From: Ambrosia x helenae
Lineage: Eukaryota > Streptophyta > Magnoliopsida > Asterales > Asteraceae
Reading direction: 5' to 3'
NCBI GenBank assembly: GCA_030844895.1
Contig: CM061233.1
Coordinates: forward strand, 55,667,453 to 55,731,452
DNA length: 64,000 bases
Positions 19,538-29,796 of the stretch are shown piece by piece. Both the position numbers and the translations under genes were made by a program. Below the pieces are notes generated by a model that worked only from the letters and a program-made list of their open reading frames with translations, ran no database searches and was not told the DNA's origin. Position 1 is the first letter of the stretch. Each line of letters begins with the position of its first letter.

Positions 19538-21873
19538 TGTCACACCCTCAAATTTCCACTACGGGGTTTATACCGCGAGGCGCATGACAAACCAGGATCC
19601 CATAGCCATAAGTCACATGAACGAACTCTAAATGCCCAAACCATTTAGTTCGTTTTCAAAAACCAAGTTTAGTTAAGCTGCGGAAGCGTAGACCAAAGTT
19701 AAACCTTTTTAAAAACCATGCGCAAAACAACGCGCCCAAATTAAAACCATATGAGAGAAAAGGTAAAAGCATAATATGTAATTTATGTGTATGCCCAAGA
19801 CCCCAAATGCAGTGAAGTGTACAGTGCTTTCTAATCCTGGCACCGGAAGCTAACTACCTGCAAAAGCATGTAAATCGTGTGTCAATATAAAGCTGGTGAG
19901 TTCACAAAGTAAAGTAATTGAGTATGTAAATGCGTTGGTTTCCAAAACCACGTAATCAAGTAAATTGAGTTGGTTCCTAGAACCGTGTAACCACTAGTTC
20001 GTCGCATGTCAAGGGTAGCTAACCCATTCATGATAACTAACACCGAATATACCGAACTGCTATGTACGTGTAGCCAAAAAAGTGCGCCGCATGCCTGACA
20101 TCATTGTCTATCCACAATGATAAAGTTTCGTTAAGTTATAGTTCACGCCCGCGCTCCCCGAGCCGGTGTGAGGTTTGTAAGACCTAATAGCGCTATCAAC
20201 TAATAACCCGCTTGCCAATCCCGGCAACTCATTCGGTACGTGAGGACTTACAGATGATAGAGTTGGTTTAGTTCATCAAGGACACAGTTTGCAAACTAGC
20301 AAAGTAAACGACCCACACAGGGATCCATAGCATCCCAACCCGGGATGTGTAAGTAGTCCCAAACCGGACTAGAAAAATGTTAAGTAAGTTGTCTCATACC
20401 TGAGACGCATGATTTTGAGAAAAAGAGTAGTGAAACTCACCTTAACGAATGAATTAAAGTCCCAAATTTTTACTGAGTATTCATGGGGATTCGGTGGCAA
20501 ACCCATATTTTTGTTTTGTCTTAAAACCAAACACAAAAATTATGAAAATTCGTACAACACAGCTATGTCCAGAAAATTTCCTCAACATGTCAGTTTAGTA
20601 GAAAAATTCTCAATTTTTCCAATATTTACCTACTGTAAGAATTTCATAACTTAATTCCTTGTAAATCTCAAGTTATGATCATTTAAAGTTAACCCAATTC
20701 ACAAATCCGAAAATCTGATATGACCCCTAACCAAATAAAATTCCAAAAACGACTCAAACGGTGTCCAAATCTGATGGTTTTGCCCATTATGAAAAGCTAA
20801 GACCTTGTACATTACAATCATGGAAAGAAATCATCAAAACAATCAATTTAACATCGAGATACAGCCCCTACAAAACACCCTAATGAATCTGCCAGAAACT
20901 GAAACTTGCTCCCCAAGTTATTCACAAACCCTAATCATGCATAAAAATCTCTAATACATGCATAACTCATATTATTCTGATTAAACACCTATATTATCAC
21001 ACAAAAACCCTAATTATGATTACTAACAACAACCATCATCATCAAATCACAATGAACATTCAAGAACACCCACATAACCCTATATGCGATTTTTATACAT
21101 GCAATCTCTAGGGTTTTTAAAACTTTTCAAGTATTGTAAATCATCAAGAAACATGTAAAATGTATACATTGCAATGCTAAACTCCTCAAGGCCTAGAGAT
21201 TGCACCCAAATCAACTTGAATTAGTGAAAAAGAGGAGTTGTTTGATTGAATATTGAGAGAGGGGTTGGGGTGGGAGTTCACGGCGCATAAGGGGGGGTGG
21301 GTTAGGGTTTTATTTTTTTTTTGTCTCCTAATTATAAAGGGGCTTGGCTTGTTGCCCAAGCAATTGGGTATTAGGGCCCCTTATAGTCCATTAACCGAAC
21401 CCGTTAGTCATGTTCTAGTCCAATACCGGGCCCGATGATATTAATCACCCTAAATTGCATAAAAACTATTGTTTTTATTATCTCATAGAATATCAATCAT
21501 AAGGTGCACGTAATTTGCATGGTTTACATATTAACTTTCAGTTAAGCGGTAATTCACATAAACATGTAATCCACATAAACATGTAATCCACATAAACATG
21601 TAACTTCACGTTCATCATAATTCAATTGTACACATTATTATATATGCCAGACAAATCACCAACGTTCGGGATATAGGACTCGTGTGTGCATTGTGATGAT
21701 AACTTTACTTATTATAATGTAACATATGTTATTATCACATAACATATGTTATTACCCTATAACATATATGAAGACCTTCCTAACTAACCCTAGTCAAGTG
21801 TTTAGTCACGTATGCACATGCAAGTTAACTAGAGTTCAGTTAAAGTAAGAACCTGAAAATGCGGGGTGTCACA
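19538..21873 (-). repeat. D 3' LTR (2,336 bp, with two internal deletions)
   Basis: From TGTCACACCCTC to GGGGTGTCACA. Compared with the right LTR it lacks about 370 bp (equivalent to roughly 27944-28316) and about 47 bp (near 28487-28533). Both deletion points have short direct repeats (CTTA and CTCA). Contains a triplet of CACATAAACATGTAA units near 21555-21605 and repeats of ACATATGTTATTA near 21720-21770. No coding content. Confidence 0.92.
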
Positions 21874-22002
21874 TCATCCCCAAGTTGAAAAGAATTTCGT
21901 CCCGAAATTCAGCAAGTAAATAATAAAGCCAGCTAGAATAGTGTGTTCTTGGTTCCCGGATGTCACATCATCCCCAAGATGAAAGGAATTTCGCCCCGAA
22001 AT
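21874..22002 (-). other. D polypurine tract, duplicated
   Basis: On the element strand CTTGGGGATGA lies directly before the 3' LTR. About 93 bases further in, at 21960-22006, the same PPT plus the last bases of the LTR (TGTCACATCATCCCC on the plus strand) and the following 30 bases occur again with a few differences. The inner copy is a second potential start for plus-strand synthesis. Confidence 0.7.
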
Positions 22003-22296
22003 TCACTTTGAAAGAGCTGCTTTATGTTTAGCGTTCGATCTATGTTCAGGTTTAGGTTCAGAAAAGATGTGTGGGCATTTAAGCCGCATTTGATCCCTGC
22101 GTTCCCACGTGTATTCCGGTCCTAGACGGGAATTCCATCGCACCTTAACAATCGGTATGATGCTCTGTCTGAGTTTCTTGACGCCCCGCTCAAGAATCTC
22201 CCCTGGTTCTTCCGTGAACCGTAGCTGATCGTCCACCTGGATCTCCTCCAGTGGCACCACCAGTGTTGTATCCAACATGCATTTCTTTAGATTCAA
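22003..22296 (-). pseudogene. D integrase C-terminus with chromodomain
   Basis: Encodes a chromodomain-like tail: PLEEIQVDDQLRFTEEP, then ILERGVKKLRQSIIPIVKVRW and EYTWERRDQM. In chromoviruses this domain helps target integration to modified chromatin. It is in a different frame from the integrase core (stop and frameshift at 22297-22366), so it is detached in this copy. Confidence 0.85.
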
Positions 22297-22366
22297 TGCG
22301 ATACGTGGGATACATCATGTACCCCACCGAGTTTATTAAGCGAGTTTAACTTGTAAGTTACCGGAC

Positions 22367-23452
22367 CTATCCTTTCGACAATCTCGAATGGTCCAATGTA
22401 TCGCGGGTCAGGTTTCCCCGTTTTCCAAAGCGTATCACCCCCTTCCAAGGTGACACCTTCAACAGAACCTTGTCCCCAACCTGGAACTCCAAAGGTTTCC
22501 TACGCTTATCAGCGTAACTTTTCTGTCGATCACGAGCAACAACCATCCGATTTCTGATTTGCACTATCTTCTCAGAAGTTTCGTGCACGAGTTCGGGACC
22601 TGTTAGTTGGCTATCCCCAACCTCAGTCCAACAGATGGGAGACCTACACTTGCGCCCATAAAGTGCCTCAAAAGGCGCACACTGTATCGAAGTGTGATAG
22701 CTGTTGTTATAAGAGAATTCGATCAAAGGCAAGTGCTTATCCCAACTATTGCCAAAATCCACCACGCACGCTCGTAACAGATCCTCCAACGTTTGGATGG
22801 TACGTTCACTTTGTCCATCCGTCTGCGGGTGATAGGCTGTGCTCATATCCAGGCGAGTTCCCAAAGCATCTTGGAGAGTAGTCCAGAAACGAGCAGTGAA
22901 TTGCCCATCGCGATCAGATATAATAGAAGTAGGCACCCCATGCCTAGAGACTATCTCCTTGATGTAAAGGTTCGCTAGCTTCTCCAATGAGTCTGTTTCC
23001 TTTATAGCCAGAAAGTGGGCCGATTTGGTTAAACGATCCACGATAACCCAAATCATGTTATGGCCCGTTGGCGTTCTAGGAAGCTTTGTAATAAAATCCA
23101 TGGAAATCCCATCCCATTTCCACATAGGTATTTTTGGTTGTTGGAGTAGGCCTGAAGGTTTCTGATATTCAATCTTAACCTTCGCACAAGTCAGGCACTT
23201 ACTAACATAAGTGGCTATTTTGGCTTTCATGTTTGGCCACCAGTAAAGAGTCTTAAGATCTTGGTACATCTTGTCCGAACCAGGATGTACCGAATATCGA
23301 GAGGTGTGTGCTTCATCAAGCACCAGTTGCCTGAGATCCCCAAAACGTGGTATCCAGGCTCGATCCATGAAATACCGGAGGCCATCCGTTTTTAGTTCCA
23401 AGTGCTTATCAGCACCATGTAAGGTTTCAAGCCCGATGTTTTCTCCCTTCAA
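22367..23452 (-). pseudogene. D integrase core
   Basis: H-H-C-C zinc region (HTSRYSVHPG through CLTCAKVK) followed by the D-D-E core: D in GISMDFITKLP, D in IISDRDGQF, E in GQSERTIQ. Same frame as the RNase H piece to its right, separated by one TAG at 23462-23464 where related elements usually have Gln. Ends by frameshift after VSPWKGVIRFGKRG, before the chromodomain. Confidence 0.9.
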
Positions 23453-23461
23453 AGCTTCGCC

Positions 23462-23962
23462 CTAGGCTTCTCGTGTCTTATCAGGAAGATTGGAATGATT
23501 GGTGAGTTGTAAAGCTCGTACCCATTTAGGTTTCGTTTCCTTTCGACTGAGGGCATCAGCTACTACATTAGCCTTCCCTGGATGATACTTGATGGCACAA
23601 TCATAATCATTCAAAAGTTCAACCCAGCGACGTTGTAGTATGTTCAGCACCTTCTCATCAAATATATGCTGAAGGCTCTTGTGATCAGTGAAAATTGTGC
23701 ACTTTGTTCCATAGAGGTAGTGCCTCCAGATTTTGAGAGCGAAAACCACCGCTCCCAGCTCCAAATCATGAGTGGGGTAATTCTTCTCATGGACCTTCAA
23801 TTTCCGCGATGCATATGCGATGACCTTATCACGTTGCATCAGTACGCACCCTAAGCCTTGGATAGACGCATCACAGTACACTACAAAGTCCTCTGTACCC
23901 TCAGGCAACGATAGTATCGGTGCACTGCAAAGTTTTGACCAGATTCTTGGGCATCCCCCCAC
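23462..23962 (-). pseudogene. D RNase H
   Basis: Typical gypsy RNase H: VVYCDASIQGLGCVLMQ, the E in HDLELGAVVFAL, TDHKSLQHIF, and KANVVADALSRKE at the end. Open over its whole length; it overlaps the RT piece (from 23881) because a frameshift separates the two. Confidence 0.9.
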
Positions 23963-25161
23963 TTATAGGTAATGCCTTTCTGCGTTAGGGCGGTGAGAGG
24001 TTGAGTGATTTTACAGAATCCCTTAATGAATCTACGATAGTATCCCGCGAGACCAAGAAATTGGCGCACCTCAGTAGGGGTCCTAGGAGCCTCCCACTTT
24101 TTAATAGCGTCAATCTTGGCGGGGTCAACATGTATTCCTGCCTCGTTGACCACATGTCCAAGAAATTGGACTTCTCGAATCCAAAAGTCACATTTAGAGA
24201 ATCTTGCATACAACTGCTCCTTTCTCAATAGTTCCAAGATCAGTTGCAGGTGTTGCTCGCGCTCTTCCCTGCTCTTGGAATAAATCAGTATGTCATCTAT
24301 GAACACTATGACGAATTTGTCCAAATAGGGCTTGCACACATGGTTCATCGGAACAATGAACACAACCGGTGCATCCAAATGGCATCACCAAAAACTCATA
24401 ATGTCCATAACGAGTTCGAAAGGCTGTCTTCGCCACATCCTCCTCTCCGACTCTCAGCTGATGGTATCCTGACCTCAAGTCAATCATAGAATTGAAACTC
24501 GACCCTTGCAGTTGGTCGAACAAGTCATCATTACGAGGCAAAGCGTAGTGGTTCTAAACCGTCACCTTGTTCAACTTCCGATACACATGCGGAAACTCCC
24601 ATCCTTCTTCTTATCAAATAGAACTGGAGCTCCCCATGGCGAAGAACTAGGTCTAATAAAGCCCCTATCCAATAGCTCTTGGAGTTGGGTAGACAGTTCT
24701 TGAAGTTCGCCTAGTGCTAGGCGGTATGGTGGGCGTGCAACTGGAGCTGCTCCAGGTACAAGGTCAATTTGAAACTCCACTTGACAAACAGGTGGAAGTC
24801 CAGGTAGTTCCTCTGGGAAAATATCTGGGAAATCTCGGACTACTGGGATGTCCTCAATCTTAGTTTCAGTCTCAGCTTGAGTGTCAGATTTGTTAGCTAA
24901 AATGGCTGGACAGCCCTTACGAATACACTTCTGGGCTTTCAAGAAGGAGATGATGCCCACCATGGCACCACCATGATTACCCTGTATAGATAAAAGTTCT
25001 CCACCTGGGAGGGGGAATACGAACCATCTTCTCCTGACAGAGAATTTCAGCGTGTTGCTTGGACAACCAGTCCATGCCAACCACGAGATCAAAGCTTCCA
25101 AGGGTGATAGGTAGAATGTTGATGGCAAACGATTGCCCATCCAACTCGAGCTTACAGTCAC
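23881..25161 (-). pseudogene. D reverse transcriptase in three frames
   Basis: Three overlapping fragments: 25161-24571 (fingers; DFPDIFPEELPGLPP, PPYRLA, SPWGAPVLF), 24541-24293 (SMIDLRSGYHQLRV, TAFRTRYGHYEF, MPFG) and 24378-23881 (the catalytic motif as FIDDILIYSK, FLGHVV, FLGLAGYYRRFI). At least two frameshifts disable it. The catalytic pair DD is intact. Confidence 0.9.
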
Positions 25162-25240
25162 GATGAATATGGGTTACCTCCACAGGCCTTCCATCAGCTA
25201 ACTCTATGGTGTACGGGGTATCAAGAAGAGTAGGAACCAT
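24977..25240 (-). pseudogene. D aspartic protease fragment
   Basis: Contains IELADGRPVEVTHIHRDC and the segment DLVVGMDWL, characteristic of the retroviral-type protease of chromoviruses. The first Asp loop region upstream (25243-25440) is frameshifted. Out of frame with the RT fragment beside it. Confidence 0.75.
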
Positions 25241-25242
25241 CC

Positions 25243-25990
25243 CTAGTTGTTTGCCAAGTTTTGATTACACAAAACTATAGTGTGCACCAGTATCATATAA
25301 AATAGAAGCAAGAGTGTCGTACCCGTCACGACATTGTTATCAGTCCTAGCTTCCCCAGAGCCAATCACAATTGCTATTCCACGAGCCCCATTGTTGTTGT
25401 TACCGTTGTGGTAGTTGTTGTTGAAGGGCTTATACCTCACACTATCCCACGTTCTCTTGCTATCACCAAAAGTAGAAGATGAAGCTCCATGCTTCGGAAA
25501 AGTACCATGCTCAACAGCCTAATCCGTGTGTTTACGAGCCAGAATGAACGATTTGTTAGATTCTGGGTAGGTGAGCTGTAGTGGCCAAGCCATGAATCAA
25601 AGGGACCCACCCTTTTGGTCTGAAATTTGATCCGCTGGCAAAGTTGGTTAATTAGATTTGAGCACAAAGTATCCAACTCTTGTAGCTTGGTAGTGTAGGC
25701 GTCGATCTCAGACCCAACCGTCCATATATAATAAATTTCTAAATTTCCCCACAGGGTGTTACATTCTCCATCCAAGTATTTGTAACTCATCGAGTGTGCA
25801 TGTAACATACATTACCCTATCCTGCCTGGGGCAAATGCACATGGCAAAGACTTATACTATCGAAGCAATCAGACGGTCTCCTTCAGTTCCGTTGGAGTTA
25901 TCGAGGTTTACGACCAATAAAAGGCTTGAAAATATGTTGGCAGGTTGTTGTTGTGGCATGTGCATTCAAGGTATAAGGAAGTTCAAATGA
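25243..25990 (-). pseudogene. D gag remnant
   Basis: Fragments in several frames, among them 25808-25437 with YTTKLQELDTLCSNLI, a typical gypsy gag piece. No full gag domain or zinc knuckle is recoverable. Most of the gag gene is decayed. Confidence 0.55.
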
Positions 25991-27022
25991 GGAAGTCAAG
26001 GGAAAAGAATGATTTTAGAAAAATAGATCTTTACTTGCTTGGAAAGATGCGAGGGCCTCAACCACCCTATCGTTGTTCATAAAAACTCAGTCTTATCTAA
26101 GTTAACAAGGGAAAAGAAAAGAAAATACAGGTAAGAAAAAGGTAAGAGCCAATCGTCGCCACGCTCTGTCTAGATAGTAGAGCCTTTATCATCACTTTCC
26201 ATATGCTCGTCCTGCTCAGGTTCCCCTTCCATCCCTTCTTCCTCCTCTTTCTTGGTGTCAGTGTTATATGGTTCACATCACGTACAGTCTCCTCCTCTAG
26301 TCCTATGTAAGCCAGTTTAGTGGTAAGCTGTACCACTCGTTCCTCCAATTGTGGCTATCAACCATTAGTAGGTTTCGTCTTCCCTTGAGATGTTGCACTA
26401 CGTTGCAGGCTTTACATAACTCCCCAAGAGTGTGTGTAACAAGCCATATCCACTGAATTCCCGTGAATCTACCATGTACTTATAAGAAACAGGGATATGC
26501 AGTTATACGTTTGCCCGCTCGCACTAGGCGTAAGGTACTAGAGTAAGAAATGAATTCTATATGTGTAACCCAGTTCCGTCTGAGTTTCGAATGAAGGTAA
26601 GAAAGATCAAGTAACAAGGAACAAAAACTAATTGTCTCCTTGCTTAGTGAAAAGAATAAGTCTCAGTATTTGAATTTCTTCAATTTGATTTGGTTAAATG
26701 GTACCACGTCATGCGCATCGTGCGGCTTTCCTGTACCCACAACGCTCGCAAGGGCTTTCTCCCCTGTACAATTGTTGTTTCCTCATCCATGAGGTTTGTT
26801 AGGATACTACTCCCAGTAATGCGCCACTGGTGTAATCTTGGGTTCCCACCATTGACGTGTTCAGAATTAGGTCTAGAACTAGAAGATAACATATCTCCCG
26901 AAATCATATGTTGTAGATATATGTAGCTAAAAGCTAGTTGTGCACTTAAGTTGTGAGTGTACTTATGCTATGATGATTATAGACTAGACTCAACATGCAG
27001 TCCTAGTTCACTATAACCAATG
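25991..27022 (-). other. D leader and decayed gag start, no ORF
   Basis: No coding stretch above about 80 codons and none with a recognisable domain. Purine-rich coding-like runs around 26190-26350 may be old gag N-terminus. Nothing else seen. Confidence 0.5.
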
Positions 27023-27034
27023 GCTCTGATACCA
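27023..27034 (-). other. D primer binding site (tRNA-Met type)
   Basis: GCTCTGATACCA three bases left of the 5' LTR boundary at 27038, matching the initiator tRNA-Met complement on the element strand. Confidence 0.92.
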
Positions 27035-27037
27035 ATC

Positions 27038-29791
27038 TGTCACACCCTCAAATTTCCATTGCGGGGTTTATACCGCGAGGCGCATGACAAACCAGGATCC
27101 CATAGCCATAAGTCACATGAACGAACTCTAAATGCCCAAACCATTTAGTTCGTTTTCAAAAACCAAGTTTAGTTAAGCTGCGGAAGCGTAGACCAAAGTT
27201 AAACCTTTTTAAAAACCATGCGCAAAACAACGCGCCCAAATTAAAACCATATGAGAGAAAAGGTAAAAGCATAATATGTAATTTATGTGTATGCCCAAGA
27301 CCCCAAATGCAGTGAAGTGTACAGTGCTTTCTAATCCTGGCACCGGAAGCTAACTACCTGCAAAAGCATGTAAATCGTGTGTCAATATAAAGCTGGTGAG
27401 TTCACAAAGTAAAGTAATTGAGTATGTAAATGCGTTGGTTTCCAAAACCACGTAATCAAGTAAATTGAGTTGGTTCCTAGAACCGTGTAACCACTAGTTC
27501 GTCGCATGTCAAGGGTAGCTAACCCATTCATGATAACTAACACCGAATATACCGAACTGCTAAGTACGTGTAGCCACAAAAGTGCGCCGCAGGCCTGACA
27601 TCATTGTCTATCCACAATGATAAAGTTTCGATAAGTTATAGTTCACGCCCGCGCTCCCCGAGCCGGTGTGAGGTTTGTAAGACCTAATAGCGCTATCAAC
27701 TAATAACCCGCTTGCCAATCCCGGCAACTCATTCGGTACGTGAGGACTTACAGATGATAGAGTTGGTTTAGTTCATCAAGGACACAGTTTGCAAACTAGC
27801 AAAGTAAACGACCCACACAGGGATCCATAGCATCCCAACCCGGGATGTGTAAGTAGTCCCAAACCGGACTAGAAAAATGTTAAGTAAGTTGTCTCATACC
27901 TGAGACGCATGCTTTTGAGAAAAAGAGTAGTGAAACTCACCTTAGTGTGCAAGCAAAAGAAATCCGACCCACAAGTAAAGTATGCTACCGACACCCTAAT
28001 ACAAATGTCACTAGGTGAGTATATGTGCATAACCAACACACCATATAACTCGTTTATCCGAGACTTTTAAATGTTCAAAACCGTGTAGTGACACCTAATG
28101 ACTCTACATGCTCAAGTATGTCCTACGTATCCCGTTGGTGATCATAGTGATTATTATCAGTTTAATACAACAAATACATCTCATACAAGTTTTCACACAA
28201 GTACATGTCAATTACATACCACATACAACTCCAAATAGTCACATAAAGACCCCGTAGACAATCTGCATTTTTAGGACAGATTGTGCGATGTGAAAAACGA
28301 ATTATTTAAAATACTTAACGAATGAATTAAAGTCCCAAAGTTTTACTGAGTATTCATGGGGATTCGGTTGCAAACCCATATTTTTGTTTTGTCTTAAAAC
28401 CAAACACAAAAATTATGAAAATTCGTACAACACAGCTATGTCCAGAAAATTTCCTCAACAGGTCAGTTTAGTAGAAAAATTCTCAAAAATTGTGTATTCA
28501 TCCAAACGGGATGAATCCACTTCGAAAAGCTCAATTTTTCCAATATTGACCTACTGTAAGAATTTCATAACTTAATTCCTTGTAAATCTCAAGTTATGAG
28601 CATTTAAAGTTAACCCAATTCACAAATCCGAAAATCTGATATGACCCCTAACCAAATAAAATTCCAGAAACGACTCAAACGGTGTCCAAATCTGATGGTT
28701 TTGCCCATTATGAAAAGCTAAGACCTTGTACATTACAATCATGCAAAGAAATCATCAAAACAATCAATTTAACATCAAGATACAGCCCCTACAAAACACC
28801 CTAACGAATCTGCCAGAAACTGAAACTTGCTCCCCAAGTTATTCACAAACCCTAATCATGCATAAAAATCTCTAATACATGCATAACTCATATTATTCTG
28901 ATTAAACACCTATATTATCATACAAAAACCCTAATTATGATTACTAACAACAACCATCATCATCAAATCACAATGAACATTCAAGAACACCCACATAACC
29001 CTATATGCAATTTTTATACATGCAATCTCTAGGGTTTTTAAAACTTTTCAAGTATTGTAAATCATCAAGAAACATGTAAAATGTATACCTTGCAATGCTA
29101 AACTCCTCAAGGCCTAGATATTGCACCCAAATCAACTTGAATTAGTGAAAAAGAGGTATTGTTTGATTGAATATTGAGAGAGGGGTTGGGGTGGGAGTTC
29201 ACGGCGCATAAGGGGGTGGGTTAGGGTTTTATTTTTTTTTGTCTCCTAATTATAAAGGGGCTTGGCTTGTTGCCCAAGCAATTGGGTATTAGGGCCCCTT
29301 ATAGTCCATTAACCGAACCCGTTAGTCATGTTCTAGTCCAATACCGGGCCCGATGATATTAATCACCCTAAATTGCATAAAAACTATTGTTTTTATTATC
29401 TCATAGAATATCAATCATAAGGTGCACGTAATTTGCATGGTTTACATATTAACTTTCAGTTAAGCGGTAATTCACATAAACATGTAATCCACATAAACAT
29501 GTAATCCACATAAACATGTAACTTCACGTTCATCATAATTCAATTGTACACATTATTATATATGCCAGACAAATCACCAACGTTCGGGATATAGGACTCG
29601 TGTGTGCATTGTGATGACAACTTTACTTATTATAATGGAACATATGTTATTATCACATAACATATGTTATTACCCTATAACATAAATGAAGACCTTCCTA
29701 ACTAACCCTAGTCAAGTGTTTAGTCACGTATGCACATGCAAGTTAACTAGAGTTCAGTTAAAGTAAGAACCTGAAAATGCGGGGTGTCACA
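27038..29791 (-). repeat. D 5' LTR (2,754 bp, full-length form)
   Basis: TGTCACACCC to GGTGTCACA, flanked on the right by CATGG (29792-29796). It retains about 418 bp missing from the left LTR and so represents the ancestral length. It shares its termini style with E2 and E (TGTGACACCC / GGGTGTGACA), all Tekay/Del-like. Confidence 0.92.
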
Positions 29792-29796
29792 CATGG
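29792..29796. repeat. Target site duplication of D, right copy (CATGG)
   Basis: Matches 19533-19537; G coding sequence resumes here in phase. Confidence 0.92.

Larger units (their letters stand above)
19538..29791 (-). mobile_element. Element D: Ty3/gypsy chromovirus (Tekay/Del-like), complete but decayed
   Basis: Minus strand: 5' LTR 27038-29791, tRNA-Met primer site, degenerate gag, protease, RT, RNase H, integrase, chromodomain, polypurine tract, 3' LTR 19538-21873. Both ends are flanked by CATGG. The LTRs differ by about two dozen substitutions over some 2.3 kb plus two large gaps, so the insertion is fairly young, yet the coding region has many frameshifts and stops. It lies inside the gag-pol ORF of G and therefore postdates it. 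Confidence 0.92.

Noticed and set aside
22663..24703. Plus-strand ORFs opposite D pol
   Set aside because: Shadows of integrase and RT coding sequence; no independent support.
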